Source: Caenorhabditis remanei
Lineage: Eukaryota > Nematoda > Chromadorea > Rhabditida > Rhabditidae
Assembly: GCF_010183535.1 (NCBI RefSeq)
Contig: NC_071329.1
Span: 6,262,001-6,326,000, forward strand
Length of the DNA: 64,000 nt
Direction of reading: 5' to 3'
Shown here: piece by piece, positions 33,146 to 44,286 of the stretch
Layout: every line of letters begins with the position of its first letter
Numbering within the stretch: position 1 is the first letter of the stretch
Notes under the pieces: model-generated
What the model was told of the DNA's origin: nothing
Seen by the model: only the letters and a program-made list of their open reading frames with translations
The model's database searches: none
Translations under genes and position numbers: made by a program

Positions 33146-34407
33146 CTACTTATCAATCGAATCCTCCTGAGTCCTCTTCTCTTGTCTCTCTCCCTTTTCC
33201 TTCTCCTTCGGAGTCGCTTCGTCTTCAATCATTGTCGCCACCTTCTCCTTCTTCTCTGGATTCGATTGTGGCTGGTTTTCGGGTCCCGATGTCGGTTGTT
33301 TCGTCTCTCTCAAAGATCGCTTCGATTTCTTCGAGTTGGACACCTGAAAACCATTTTATTCCAAAAGAAATGTGTTCTGGTTTCAAAATGTCCCCGTTTT
33401 GAAAATGGAGGTTCTCAACATCACTAGATTTGACTAAGGAATTTCGGGACCTCCCAACATTAGAAATTTCTAGTTTGGTTATCAACTTTGGCGGTTTTCA
33501 GTGGAACATTATCAGATAGAGTGTGCCATAGTAATTCTGATTGCCACACCAAGAAGAATTTTAGTGGATCATACATAGTAAGGGTAGAGCTTTATTTTTG
33601 TACTTGACAACTTTTTTGTACGTACGTAATTTCTCCCTCAAATCGTCCCATTTCAGTGCAAATTAGTGCAATTTTGAGCTGTCGTCTTAAAATGATCATA
33701 ACTCTCTAGGAAGTGTCCGTACAAAAAAGTTGTCCACTACAAAAATGGAGCTCTACTTTTGATCTGTATGATCCATTAAAAATGGTCTTTGTGTGACAAT
33801 CAGAATTACTATGACACACTCTCAAAGTTGGTAATTTTTTGTCCGGTACTGTAGCTCCTGTTACGCTGTATTTCTGCTAGAAAAGCTTGTGCGAAAACTC
33901 CATAACCCGTTAAAGTAGGACCCCCTCCATACCTTCTCCTTATCAGGCGGAGGTTGACACTCGACACTCTGCACCGACACCGTATTCTTATTCTTCTTTC
34001 CCTTGCCCTTCTTCTTTCCGGATTGTTGTTTATTCTTCGCCTGCGACGGCTTCTTCTCCAACTTTCCACCTTCTCCCTCTCCAGTCGGATTATTCGGATC
34101 GTAGGCGTCGAAGCAAGCCGACGCGTCGGTAGTCTTCGTGTGATCGTCGTCGACCATCTCGATACGAAGTGTGTTTTCGTGTTTGCTTTGGCGCCCCCAG
34201 CCGCCGCGTTTTCCGGATCGTGAGTCGTGTTGCCTCCAGTTGTTGTTGTTGTAGTGGTGGTGCCCGTGGTGGCGGTGTTGCCAGTTGTTTTGCTACCAGT
34301 TCTTCCGGTTCTTCCACCTTTCTTGCTCTTTGGATCTGTTTTCTTCGGTTTCCGTGCACACAGTTTGCCGCAGTTTGTCGCCAAGGTGATGGTGAGGACA
34401 AGGCAGC
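33146..34407 (-). pseudogene. Broken copy of the lysine-rich gene
   Basis: Equivalent to exons 2-4 of the gene at 10526-12956, on the opposite strand. The last exon (33343-33146) and the part of exon 3 after the deletion are essentially identical. Compared with the first copy, 323 bp are missing: the sequence jumps from position 11594 to 11918 in that copy's numbering, removing the second half of exon 2, all of intron 2 and the start of exon 3. The join reads GCCAAAGC then AAACACG and puts the downstream part out of frame. Exon 1 is absent; unrelated DNA and satellite A lie upstream instead. It is unlikely to make the same protein. Confidence 0.8.
33478..33851. mobile_element. Palindromic MITE, CAGTACCG family, copy 4
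   Basis: Inverted duplicate of the truncated MITE at 12251-12627, inside the broken gene copy. The intact end is CCGGTACTG followed by TA at 33852-33853. Confidence 0.75.
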
Positions 34408-34586
34408 CTGGAAATTGGGGGAATCATGAATGTGAGGAGTTGTGATGTTTTTGGAAGCGGGTCGGTAAATCCGTATGTATCTAGTTTGTCTGTCTGTCTG
34501 TCAGTGTGTCCGGTTGTCTGCAACACCGGGAACAGCTTTCGTCTGACAATCTCTCCATATCTCTGCTGCACTAGATACTCTGTTTC
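34408..34586. other. Short junction between broken gene and satellite A
   Basis: 179 bp with no gene. It includes GTCTGTCTGTCTGTC-type low-complexity sequence similar to stretches in the introns near 10660 and 28905. The end (CTGTTTCATCTCG) runs straight into satellite A. Confidence 0.5.
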
Positions 34587-35420
34587 ATCTCGAAAATGGT
34601 TGATAACCATTTTCATTTTCATCTCGAAAATGGTTGACAACCATTTTCATTTTCATCTCGAAAATGGTTGACAACCATTTTCATCTCGAAAATGGTTGAT
34701 AACCATTTTCATTTTCATCTCGAAAATGGTTGACAACCATTTTCATTTTCATCTCGAAAATGGTTGACAACCATTTTCATCTCGAAAATGGTTGACAACC
34801 ATTTTCATCTCGAAAATGGTTGACAACCATTTTCATCTCGAAAATGGTTGACAACCATTTTCATTTTCATCTCGAAAATGGTTGATAACCATTTTCATCT
34901 CGAAAATGGTTGATAACCATTTTCATTTTCATCTCGAAAATGGTTGACAACCATTTTCATCTCGAAAATGGTTGATAACCATTTTCATCTCGAAAATGGT
35001 TGACAACCATTTTCATTTTCATCTCGAAAATGGTTGATAACCATTTTCATCTCGAAAATGGTTGACAACCATTTTCATTTTCATCTCGAAAATGGTTGAT
35101 AACCATTTTCATCTCGAAAATGGTTGACAACCATTTTCGAGATGAAAATGAAAATGGTTATCAACCATTTTCGAGATGAAAATGAAAATGGTTGTCAACC
35201 ATTTTCGAGATGAAAATGGTTATCAACCATTTTCGAGATGAAAATGGTTGTCAACCATTTTCGAGATGAAAATGGTTGTCAACCATTTTCGAGATGAAAA
35301 TGGTTGTCAACCATTTTCGAGATGAAAATGAAAATGGTTGTCAACCATTTTCGAGATGAAAATGAAAATGGTTATCAACCATTTTCGAGATGAAAATGGT
35401 TGTCAACCATTTTCGAGATG
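34587..35420. repeat. Satellite A, second array with an internal orientation switch
   Basis: The same 28- and 34-bp units as the array at 23242. From 34587 to about 35126 units read ATCTCG then AAAATGG; from there to 35420 they read in the opposite direction (CGAGATGAAAATGG). The switch is centred on a 33-bp perfect odd palindrome at 35111-35143. The array ends at CGAGATGACTCGGAG, where BEL-like sequence begins with about five bases shared by both sides. Confidence 0.9.
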
Positions 35421-36959
35421 ACTCGGAGATAAGTCTTTGTGTGCCTCGGCAATGGCCGACATCAGCCTCAGAGCGCTCTCTCATCCTTCTTTCAGGTTAC
35501 CCGCTTCTAAACACTTTTCAGCGCCGAGATCATCGAATATCTTTTTCGGAAGATGCTTGATGACGTGATGGACCGACAAGAGTCACTTCACTCTTCCTGA
35601 TCGAGTCTGATATGTACAGTCAGAATTCTCGGAACTCTTTCGGACTTCTTCTATGAACTTCCGAACAATCCATGGCTTCCGCCATCAACTACCAGCCTCC
35701 CAACTTTCTTGGCTAGGCTCCACAAAACCTCAGCTAAAATCTCACAGTCGCATCACTGTTTTAGATTGAAGCTCAATTGTTTTCAAAATTTACAGACAAA
35801 TACAGACAATACAATACAATCCCACAAAATACAACAGACAGCATAACAAAACAAAAGAAATCAAGCTGAAATTTCACAGTGAAATCACTGGTTTAGATTG
35901 AAGCTCATTTCAAAGCACACACACTACACTGAAACAGACACACACTCTAAGTCTTCTTGTCCGGACTAATAAACGGACACAACACTTGTTGGATAACTAC
36001 CAGCACCCACCCTCCCTCTGGCGACTATTGGGGAGGTTATAAAATAACTAAGTCGTTTCTTTCTCCTTTGCTACTCTCACACTTCTTTAGTAATTTCTCG
36101 TAAAATTGCCATTGTCATCGAGATGGGGAGCTTAACTCCTCATCTCAAAAGCCTTTTAATATTTAAATTTTCAGACTTGGTGACAATTCAGAGTATACAC
36201 TCTTGCGCAATCTTCATGGAGGACGATCATCTCAAAGGAATCAAGGCTGAGGTCACGCAGCGGTGCATAGATGCGAGACAAACCCTCATCGATGTCGAGA
36301 ATCTATACCAGCCAGAAGCAAACGACGATGAGAAGGAATTGCTCAAGATCGGGAAGCAAAAGCTGATTGATTCGCTGAAGGCTATCGTTGAAGGAGGAGA
36401 AGCAGCAAAACTGAAACTCCGCGAGCACCAGCACCTCTCCTACTCCGATGAAATCCTCTATGCAAATGAGAAAGAGATGGAGCAGCATCTTATGGAGACG
36501 AATCAATTCGAGGGAATAAGGGACTCCATACTATCCCTTATCGGAAAGATTCAAAAACTCGACGAAGACAACTCTACAAGTCTACCAGCTCCGGTGGACA
36601 ATGGTGGAACTTCGTCAACAGCAGCTGCACCAGCAGCAACAACTACAATACCAGCCGACGTCTACAACAACCAAGGACGATCAGTTGGTCCAAGAGATGG
36701 AAATCTATCCATCGAACATGCAAAGAATCCTGTTGCGCCTAGTTTCCATGCCCGTGTCGCATCTGGAAACGAAAGCTGCACAGATTTTAGCATGACAAAC
36801 CAGGCGGAAAAAGTGCAACACCTTCACGATGCCGGAGCACCAGCAAACTACTGCCGATCTTCTTTCCGTGCCAACAATCCCGAGAACTACCAGCCAAACA
36901 CAATAAAATTCTCGGCCAACGAACTATTGGCAGTATTGCAAGTTATCAAGCCATTCAAC

Positions 36960-37299
36960 AGTAGCCCTCGTACGAATACGGGGTGGTCGGGTTTCTTATA
37001 AAATACGACAACAAAACACGCTTTCTTACAATAAAATACTCTTTATTGCAAGAATTAATAATGACACGACAATTGTACACGATAAAATCAATCAAAACCA
37101 GCGATAAAACGCAGAAAACTAACTGAAACTAGCCAACCGGGCTCAAGAATAATTTATAATCCACGTGGACTACACGCCCACGTAAATCGGCGCGCTGAGG
37201 TTACGGTGGACGAGCGGAACATGAGCGGAGTGTCGTTGCGTATTTGATGTGATGTCTCGAAGAATAAGGGGTTATGGGGGTACCTTACCACTGGCAACT
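36960..37299 (-). repeat. 3' LTR of the gypsy element
   Basis: 340 bp. On its inner side it is preceded, in element orientation, by the purine tract AAAGGGGGGGA. Confidence 0.9.
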
Positions 37300-37310
37300 T
37301 CCCCCCCTTT
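37300..37310 (-). promoter_or_regulatory. Polypurine tract of the gypsy element
   Basis: AAAGGGGGGGA on the minus strand abuts the 3' LTR, the usual site of plus-strand DNA priming. Confidence 0.8.
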
Positions 37311-37523
37311 ACAGAAACCGGGCCCCGACCGGTTGGAGAGCAATCACCAATACGACTTACATTCTTCACCGCGTGTTTCTCACCGCCCAGCCTAAACTCA
37401 GTTAACCCACCCTAACAAACAAACATTAATAAACAACTCTTTAAGAGACGTACAAATTCTACTCTAATTTAACACAATATTATTAAAACCCAACAAAACA
37501 CAATTAGTTATATTGCTGACCGT
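37311..37523. other. 3' noncoding part of the gypsy element
   Basis: 213 bp between the stop of the polyprotein and the polypurine tract. No open frame of note. Confidence 0.6.
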
Positions 37524-40500
37524 TCACTGATGACTCGGACGGCTTCTTTTCGATGGCGGCTCCTTTTCCAGATCCTTCCTCAGCATCTCGACGATTCCAC
37601 CGCTCGGCATCACGGCTTCTAGGAAGTCCGCCAACTCCTTTGCAGTCTTGAAACGTTCCGGCGCTGTCGTTATCATTGGCATTTGCTTTGCGCCCACACT
37701 TTTCATCGGTTCAATCCATATGGCATTTGCGGAAGTCATGAGTGTCCTCTTCCATGTTTCAGTCACCAATGAAACCTCGGCAAAAGTACAATCCATTCGA
37801 AATGGACAGACAACCAATTCCTTGACTTCTCTTGCGAGTTTATCGATGACGTCTCCGGTTCTCTTATTTTTCTCTTCGTCCATGGTCAAAGCCAACAGGA
37901 ACACCGCCGTTTGGACTTGTTCGAAATCATATTTGTCGACCCATCCGTCTGCATTCGCCTCTCTTATTTCCAGAAGTCCCTTGCCTTTGATGCCCATTCT
38001 CGGTCCAATGAGTATCTCAGGTTCGCGAATAACCGTCTTCTTTGGCTTCAATCGCTCCTCCACTTCTTTCTTGACTTCTTCAGCAGCAGCCTTCCACTCC
38101 TTCTCTTGAATCGTACTATTCATGATTGCTTTCGCAACCATTGAACATTCCTTTGCGAACATCTTGAGTGCCTCCACCTTTTCCGGCTCTCCCACCTCCT
38201 TTCGCACCATAGCCGAATGCATCATCATATGACCATCAGCACCACGTATCTGCTTGTTACGCATGACCAATAAATTGGCCGCTTCCTCTAGTGTCCGGCA
38301 ACTCTGCTCATCCAGCTTCACATGACACGGACCAAATTTGCAGTCGCATCCGTTGATCACGAAGTTCCTGAAAGAATTCATGTTTTCAACACTGATTTCT
38401 ATGTTTCTTATTTCATGAACCCCGCTCTCCCCACTCTCTCGAACACCTCGTTTCCCTCTTCTTGTTTTAGCCTTCACACTCATTTCTGGCACCTCAATCG
38501 GCACTTTCCTGACATGTTCCCATGGCACCCAGATCTTCTCTTTCCCTCCTACAATTGGAATAACCTCCGCTGAATTTTCTGTTGTTTTCAACACCCGATA
38601 CATCCCTTGCCACTCATTTCGCAGCTTTGCATTCTTTGTCCCTATCTTTTCCGATGGACTCTTTATAAGCACCCTGTCTCCCACTACTGGATATCTGATT
38701 TTATGTACTCCGTGCTTCTTATCGAAATATCGTTTCGCGTCCTCTTGTTCCCTCTTTATGTGCGCTCTGGCCTCTTCCTGCGCACTGTTCATCTGCTCCG
38801 CATGTCTGAACTTGTACTCGTCCGTGTCAACCTGATAGCGTCCCACCAATTCCTCCGCATCTGCCTTCATCGGAATTCTCGCATCCCTTCCGTACATCAA
38901 GTAATGTGGACTTTCCCCCGTTGCGTCATGACGACATGAATTATATGCAAAAACAGCATATGGCAGCTTCTCGTCCCACTCCGCTGGAATCACCGTAATC
39001 TTTTTCAAGACCGTCTGAATTGTTCTGTTGAACCTTTCCACTGCCCCATTCATCCTTGAGTTGTATCCTTTTGTCCTTATGAGCTTAATATTCGACATTT
39101 TTGCGACTTTTTCGAAAGTTGCATTCGCGAACTCCAGTCCCTGATCCGTCAATATAGCCTTCGGGACCCTTCCTTCTTTCAGCAACCAATTCTCAACAAA
39201 AGCCTTTGCCACTGTCTCAGCCGACTTGTCCGGAATCGCGCACACTCCCGCGTATCTACTGAACAGATCGACTATGGTCAATACATATCGATTCCCGTGA
39301 GCGCTCCTTCCCAAATCCAACAAATCAAGCGCCACAATTTCCAGCGGTTCACTCGTTTCTATTGCTGTCAATGGTGCTGTCAATATCTGTTTAGCATTAC
39401 TGCATAGACATTGTTGACATTCCTTGGACCATTTCCCAATCCACGCCCTCATTCGCGGCCACCAAACCCTCTTTTCCAGCATTGCTCCGACTTTCTCCGG
39501 ACTCCAGTGTCCTCCGAATATTCCCCCGTGCGCCTCTTGGAACACTTCCTTACGCTTCTCCTCTGGAACCACTTTCAGTGTCGCCCCATACTTAGTCACC
39601 AACATCAACTCGTCCCCAACCATCATAAACTCGCTGAGATCTCTTTTTCCTTCTCCTGGAACTTCTACCATCCCGTCTTGTTCCCCTTTCTCCAATTTTC
39701 TGATGATCCCCCTCCATTTCTCGTCCTTCTCCAACGTCTCTTTCCAACTGCGTTTAGCCGTCTCTTCTTTCTCCACCACCGACACCTCATTCACCACCCG
39801 TACCACTTCCATCCTAGCTTGCTCATGTACTTCTTTCATCTCTTCAATTTCTTGTGCCCCTCCTCTTGACAATGCGTCTGCTACCGGATTAGCTTTTCCT
39901 TTCAGGTAAACAATATTTAACGCAAAGTCCTGCATCTCCATTGACCATCTTAGCAATCTATCCGCCAACTTCTTTCCTTTGAACAGACTTGTCAATGGTT
40001 GGTGGTCCGTGAATACTGTAGTCGGACACCCGAAAATGAAGTGTTTGAATCTTCTTGTGGCAAATAATACCGCCAATGCCTCCTTATCACTGACGTGATA
40101 GTTCTTCTCAGCTGGAGTCAACGCCTTAGACGCAAATGCAATAGGATGCACTTTCCCGTCCAATCCCACTTGAGCTAGTACTGCTCCGATTCCATACCCC
40201 GACGCATCTGTGAAAATGCAGAACGGTCTCTCGAAACTTCTTGCCGCCTCTATATCTGGCTGTGCCAACACCGGCGCACTTGTCATCCTCCTTTTCAACT
40301 CCTCAAATGCTTCCTGTTGTTCTGACGTCCATCTCCATGCAACTTTTGGTGAAGTCAGCGGTGTCAACGGCGCCGCAATCGATGAGAAATTCATCACGAA
40401 GTTTCTGTAGTATGTGCAAAGCCCGAGAAAAGAATGCAGCTCCACCCGATCTTTTGGGATTGGAAAATTCTCCACTTTTTCCACCTTCTTCCCATCCGTT

Positions 40501-43500
40501 CTCACTCCTAACTCATCAATAACATGCCCCAAGTATTCCACCGACTTCTGCGCTATCTTGCACTTCTGGGCTTTCAGCTTCAACCCACAATCTCTTATCC
40601 TTCTCAGCACTTTAGCCAGATCCGCAGCATGTTCTTCCATCGATTCACTCGCAATCAAGATATCGTCGATGTACACGAAAACGGACTTTCCAATCCATTC
40701 CCCCAGTACTTGCTCCATCGCTTCTTGAAATATCGCCGGGCTCGTAGCTAACCCGAACGGCATGACTTCGAACTGATATTGTTCATTCAGCACCGTGAAC
40801 GCGGTCTTTTCCTTCGACTCCTCCTCCATCGGAATCTGCCAATACCCCGCCATCAAATCCAGAGTAGTGAACCACTTCTTTCTACCCAAGGCTTGCAGTG
40901 TCGACTCGATATGCGGAAGCGGATGAGCGTTCAACTTTATCACTGCATTCAGCTTCCTATAATCCACACACATTCGGATACTTCCATCCTTTTTCTTTAC
41001 GAGGACCACCGGGCTCGCCCAAGGTGATCGGCACTTCTTGATCACTCGTCTCTTCTCCATATCCTTCAACATCGCTTTCAGCTTGTCGTGCAGAGCTAAC
41101 GGCACTGGTCGACACTTTTGTCTTATCGGCTTTTCTTCCTGCAGCTCTATTCCACACTTCGCCATCTCAGTTTGTGTCAATTCACTCTCCTCTACCGCAA
41201 ACACATCACTGTATTCCTGTAGGATTTTTGGAATCATTCCCTCCGGAATTTCCCCATTTTCCTTCAAGATTCCGAGCACTTCTTCCACTCTGGCATTCCC
41301 TTTCAGCCCCCTCTTTCTGTCCAAATCCATCATATTCACCTCCTTATATTCCCCACTATTCTGCAGCTTCCACTCTCGCACTACTACTCCCATTACTTGG
41401 TTCTTCTTAATTAGCAACGGCTCATCCTTCCAGTTAGACACTACCACTGTCAAACATCCGTTCTCATTCTTAGCGCACAAGCTTGTTGGGACACATTCTT
41501 CTTTTGATTCTAACAGGACTTGCTCTCCCAAGTCTACTTCTGTTTTCAACAAAATCTGTGCACAACTTTGCGGGGGAACTCTCAACTTTTCTGCTGCCCG
41601 CGCCACCGCTCGTTCCGCCTTCCACTTCAGTTCTACCCCGATGCTCTCGAACGCATTCGTTCCTAGCAAGAAGACTTCTGCTTCGTTTTCCACCACTTGG
41701 AACACCACCACTGCTCTTCTACCTCTTACTACAATCGGCAACCTGATCTGCTCGCAAACTGGCATACTTCCCTTCGACGCGTTAACGATTGTGAAATCTG
41801 GTTTTCCCAGCATTTCCACCTCACTTTCCCACTGCTGACAACCTGCTTTTAAGGCCTCCCAAGCCGACTTGGAGACTACCGACACTACCGCTCCACTATC
41901 TATCACCATCCTCTTCTTCTGCCCCAACACCTCTACGACCTCCGCTGCTTCCGCTCCCACGACTGTTTTCTCCGTATCTCCTACAACCTTCTTCATCGCC
42001 ACTTCCTGGACCGGCTTCGACGTACATTGTCTCGACATATGCCCGATACCTCCGCATTTGAAGCATTTTATCTTAAAACCCTCCTTTCGTCTTCCCCCTT
42101 CATCCTCTTTCCCACCGATCCGCGAGCTGTCTCCTCTATCCTTCTCATTACCGCCCTCTCTCTCCTTATACCCTCCTACAGGTCCTCTTCTCCACCCGTA
42201 ATCTCGTCGCTTCTCGTTCTCCTGTTGCAGCACTATATCCTTCAGGTGTTCATACTGATCTTCCAACGGCAGCTCCAGTCGTTTCATGACTAGCATCTTG
42301 TGGAGTGTGTCGTCTCTTCTCGCCGCCATCATCAGTTTTGTTGTTCGCAGCTGTGAAAGCGTAACTGCTCCCGCTTCTGCAAACGCCTTCTTCGACCACT
42401 TCTCCACTTCAACCAGATATTCCCACATTTTCTGATTCGGGTGCTTTCTCAACCCCTCGAACTCGTTCAGCGCCTCTGCTTTACTATCTCCTTGTCTCTT
42501 CCGCAATTTCATCTCAAATTCCTCGAACAGCGACCTAATCGACCTCTCGTACCGATTCGGCAGCGCCTTAAACAAGCTCTTCGCTGCACCTCCCAGGAAT
42601 TTCTCTTCGAGAATCGCCACCAATTCGTCATCGGTATCCGTGACCTGATTATATTTGAGAAGGAACGCTCTCTTAAACTCTTTGAAGTCTCCTTTCCCGT
42701 CAAACATCTTTGGTTCCGGCAACGCCGACGCCTTCATCATTCTACTCATGCATTGCACCATTCCCTGCACCTCGCTTTCCCTCGCTTGGCTACCCGCATT
42801 CACACTTCCTCTCTCCCAACCGTTTTCTTTCATCCCCACGCTTCCTCTTCTTTCGCTAGACCATTGTTTCACTTTATCCTCCCAATCTTCCCCGTTTTCC
42901 ACCGGCGGCAGCTTACCTTTCTGGTTTTCCAGACTCCAGTATCTTGCGGTGCTGCTGCTCGAACTTGTTCTTGAGCGCTTGCCGGCATTCTTCGAGTCCT
43001 CCTGCAAACTCGCGGTTCTTTCGCTTAGTTTCTCCGTTGTCTTACCTTGAACAAATTGTAAGTTCGCCTTCATCGACTCCGCGGCTTTCTTCTCCTCCTT
43101 AGCCAACTTCTCCAGTCTCTTCGCCTTCTGCATCATTTGTTCCTTCTCCCTCTCCAGTTCTTGAATTCGGCGTGCCATCCCTTCCCGTTCTTCGTTCCAT
43201 GCCACCTGCAACAAACGGTTTTCATTTTTGATGCCTTCTATCTCTTCCAGCCATTTTCCTTCCCCCACATTGCCCCCGTTTCCTTCACCACCGCCCCCCG
43301 TCTTTTCGCACTTGTTCTTCAACTCCCCCAAAGACTCCAAGCCACTTTCGCGCATAATACGCATCACCGCTCTTGGCCATTTATCTTCGTCCAACTCCTT
43401 GAACCTCTCCGTCAACTCCTTGCGGAACTTCCTCCACGGCCCCTGCACGACGTCAACTTGTCTTGAACTGACCACCGTCATGGTTTTCAACAGCTGCTGC

Positions 43501-43676
43501 ACTTCTTCTTCCACCTGACCGACGGTGGCGAGAAAATTCGCGAACCCCACAGTTCTTTTTCTTCTCTCCGCCAAACTCATTTGCACGGCACCCATGCTCA
43601 CCTTGTCGTCCCCACTCGCCATACTTCTCTCCAAATCGTCGTCCATCCCGTCGCCCATTTTGTCGTCTGTAAACAA
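37524..43676 (-). CDS. gag-pol: Gag-Pol polyprotein of the gypsy element, 2050 aa
   Basis: A single open frame without frameshift between gag and pol. Order: Gag with a coiled-coil-like stretch (about residues 140-205); zinc knuckle [14 protein letters not shown] (about 538-551); aspartic protease [11 protein letters not shown] (about 591); reverse transcriptase (about 855-1040) with YIDD at about 1002; RNase H (about 1150-1270, [15 protein letters not shown]); integrase with HGGIFGGHW...CQQC zinc site (about 1383-1423) and a D-D-E core ([23 protein letters not shown], to about 1555). A basic region follows at about 1640-1730. The last 320 residues are unlike standard gypsy ends and have no domain I recognise. 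Order RT-RH-IN is that of Ty3/gypsy. There is no envelope-type frame. Confidence 0.95.
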   Translation of the reverse strand: MFTDDKMGDGMDDDLERSMASGDDKVSMGAVQMSLAERRKRTVGFANFLATVGQVEEEVQQLLKTMTVVSSRQVDVVQGPWRKFRKELTERFKELDEDKWPRAVMRIMRESGLESLGELKNKCEKTGGGGEGNGGNVGEGKWLEEIEGIKNENRLLQVAWNEEREGMARRIQELEREKEQMMQKAKRLEKLAKEEKKAAESMKANLQFVQGKTTEKLSERTASLQEDSKNAGKRSRTSSSSSTARYWSLENQKGKLPPVENGEDWEDKVKQWSSERRGSVGMKENGWERGSVNAGSQARESEVQGMVQCMSRMMKASALPEPKMFDGKGDFKEFKRAFLLKYNQVTDTDDELVAILEEKFLGGAAKSLFKALPNRYERSIRSLFEEFEMKLRKRQGDSKAEALNEFEGLRKHPNQKMWEYLVEVEKWSKKAFAEAGAVTLSQLRTTKLMMAARRDDTLHKMLVMKRLELPLEDQYEHLKDIVLQQENEKRRDYGWRRGPVGGYKEREGGNEKDRGDSSRIGGKEDEGGRRKEGFKIKCFKCGGIGHMSRQCTSKPVQEVAMKKVVGDTEKTVVGAEAAEVVEVLGQKKRMVIDSGAVVSVVSKSAWEALKAGCQQWESEVEMLGKPDFTIVNASKGSMPVCEQIRLPIVVRGRRAVVVFQVVENEAEVFLLGTNAFESIGVELKWKAERAVARAAEKLRVPPQSCAQILLKTEVDLGEQVLLESKEECVPTSLCAKNENGCLTVVVSNWKDEPLLIKKNQVMGVVVREWKLQNSGEYKEVNMMDLDRKRGLKGNARVEEVLGILKENGEIPEGMIPKILQEYSDVFAVEESELTQTEMAKCGIELQEEKPIRQKCRPVPLALHDKLKAMLKDMEKRRVIKKCRSPWASPVVLVKKKDGSIRMCVDYRKLNAVIKLNAHPLPHIESTLQALGRKKWFTTLDLMAGYWQIPMEEESKEKTAFTVLNEQYQFEVMPFGLATSPAIFQEAMEQVLGEWIGKSVFVYIDDILIASESMEEHAADLAKVLRRIRDCGLKLKAQKCKIAQKSVEYLGHVIDELGVRTDGKKVEKVENFPIPKDRVELHSFLGLCTYYRNFVMNFSSIAAPLTPLTSPKVAWRWTSEQQEAFEELKRRMTSAPVLAQPDIEAARSFERPFCIFTDASGYGIGAVLAQVGLDGKVHPIAFASKALTPAEKNYHVSDKEALAVLFATRRFKHFIFGCPTTVFTDHQPLTSLFKGKKLADRLLRWSMEMQDFALNIVYLKGKANPVADALSRGGAQEIEEMKEVHEQARMEVVRVVNEVSVVEKEETAKRSWKETLEKDEKWRGIIRKLEKGEQDGMVEVPGEGKRDLSEFMMVGDELMLVTKYGATLKVVPEEKRKEVFQEAHGGIFGGHWSPEKVGAMLEKRVWWPRMRAWIGKWSKECQQCLCSNAKQILTAPLTAIETSEPLEIVALDLLDLGRSAHGNRYVLTIVDLFSRYAGVCAIPDKSAETVAKAFVENWLLKEGRVPKAILTDQGLEFANATFEKVAKMSNIKLIRTKGYNSRMNGAVERFNRTIQTVLKKITVIPAEWDEKLPYAVFAYNSCRHDATGESPHYLMYGRDARIPMKADAEELVGRYQVDTDEYKFRHAEQMNSAQEEARAHIKREQEDAKRYFDKKHGVHKIRYPVVGDRVLIKSPSEKIGTKNAKLRNEWQGMYRVLKTTENSAEVIPIVGGKEKIWVPWEHVRKVPIEVPEMSVKAKTRRGKRGVRESGESGVHEIRNIEISVENMNSFRNFVINGCDCKFGPCHVKLDEQSCRTLEEAANLLVMRNKQIRGADGHMMMHSAMVRKEVGEPEKVEALKMFAKECSMVAKAIMNSTIQEKEWKAAAEEVKKEVEERLKPKKTVIREPEILIGPRMGIKGKGLLEIREANADGWVDKYDFEQVQTAVFLLALTMDEEKNKRTGDVIDKLAREVKELVVCPFRMDCTFAEVSLVTETWKRTLMTSANAIWIEPMKSVGAKQMPMITTAPERFKTAKELADFLEAVMPSGGIVEMLRKDLEKEPPSKRSRPSHQ

Positions 43677-43928
43677 AGTCTTTATTCAACACTTGTTTAC
43701 TAATCGTCGATCATCCAATCGACGAGATTGTTTTAATTCTTCCGATGTTTCCTCCAAGTTTCTCCGTTTGCAACGCCAGAAACAGTCGACAACCAGTAAA
43801 TTGCTTTTTCGTCTATTCAAACGAAAAATCAATAAACCGGTAGAATTTTCAGCTGTCTTCTGTCTATTCAGACCAGAAGAATCCAAAAACTTTACGAAAA
43901 ACAAGGAAAAAACAACGAAAAATCAATA
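43677..43928. other. 5' leader of the gypsy element
   Basis: About 250 bp between the primer-binding site and the polyprotein start; no gene seen. An in-frame ATG context TTTGTTTACAGACGACAAAATGG suggests that the start could also be MGDGMDDDL, six codons in, and a CAG sits just before it. Confidence 0.5.
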
Positions 43929-43946
43929 ACCACAGTTCGGCCCCCA
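43929..43946 (-). promoter_or_regulatory. Primer-binding site of the gypsy element
   Basis: Directly after the 5' LTR the minus strand reads TGGGGGCCGAACTGTGG. A TGG start immediately next to the LTR is expected for a tRNA primer-binding site. I cannot name the tRNA. Confidence 0.65.
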
Positions 43947-44286
43947 AGTAGCCCTCGTACGAATACGGGGTGGTCGGGTTTCTTATAAAATACGACAACA
44001 AAACACGCTTTCTTACAATAAAATACTCTTTATTGCAAGAATTAATAATGACACGACAATTGTACACGATAAAATCAATCAAAACCAGCGATAAAACGCA
44101 GAAAACTAACTGAAACTAGCCAACCGGGCTCAAGAATAATTTATAATCCACGTGGACTACACGCCCACGTAAATCGGCGCGCTGAGGTTACGGTGGACGA
44201 GCGGAACATGAGCGGAGTGTCGTTGCGTATTTGATGTGATGTCTCGAAGAATAAGGGGTTATGGGGGTACCTTACCACTGGCAACT
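43947..44286 (-). repeat. 5' LTR of the gypsy element
   Basis: 340 bp, identical to 36960-37299. It contains a TATAAAAT-like stretch on the plus strand and AATAAA strings; the promoter position is not resolved. Confidence 0.9.

Larger units (their letters stand above)
31356..34407. repeat. Inverted duplicate of 11372-14746
   Basis: Read in reverse, this segment carries the foldback tip, the 1.4-kb TIR element, the last exon, truncated intron MITE and earlier exons of the lysine-rich gene in the same order as 14746 back to 11372. Most of it is near-identical. Differences include several substitutions in exon 2, a divergent loop in the hairpin element (31810-31900) and a 323-bp deletion. Similarity falls off beyond 34407, at the exon 2 acceptor. 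Confidence 0.9.
36960..44286 (-). mobile_element. Complete Ty3/gypsy LTR retrotransposon, minus strand
   Basis: 7327 bp with two 340-bp LTRs (43947-44286 as 5' LTR, 36960-37299 as 3' LTR) that look identical base for base. In element orientation the LTR starts AGTTGCC and ends GGGCTACT, so the termini are AGT...ACT. The target duplication is CAAC at 36956-36959 and 44287-44290. Identical LTRs and one full-length open frame indicate a recent, possibly still active insertion. Confidence 0.95.

Noticed and set aside
36038..36123. LTR of the BEL-like element ending just before gag
   Set aside because: A TATA-like box and a TGG lie there, but I found no matching direct repeat downstream of the pol region in either copy, so an LTR cannot be supported by eye.
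37648..43929. Plus-strand frames of up to 266 codons opposite the gypsy polyprotein
   Set aside because: Antisense shadows of a real 2050-codon frame, with Ser/Pro/Leu-rich composition caused by its codon use.
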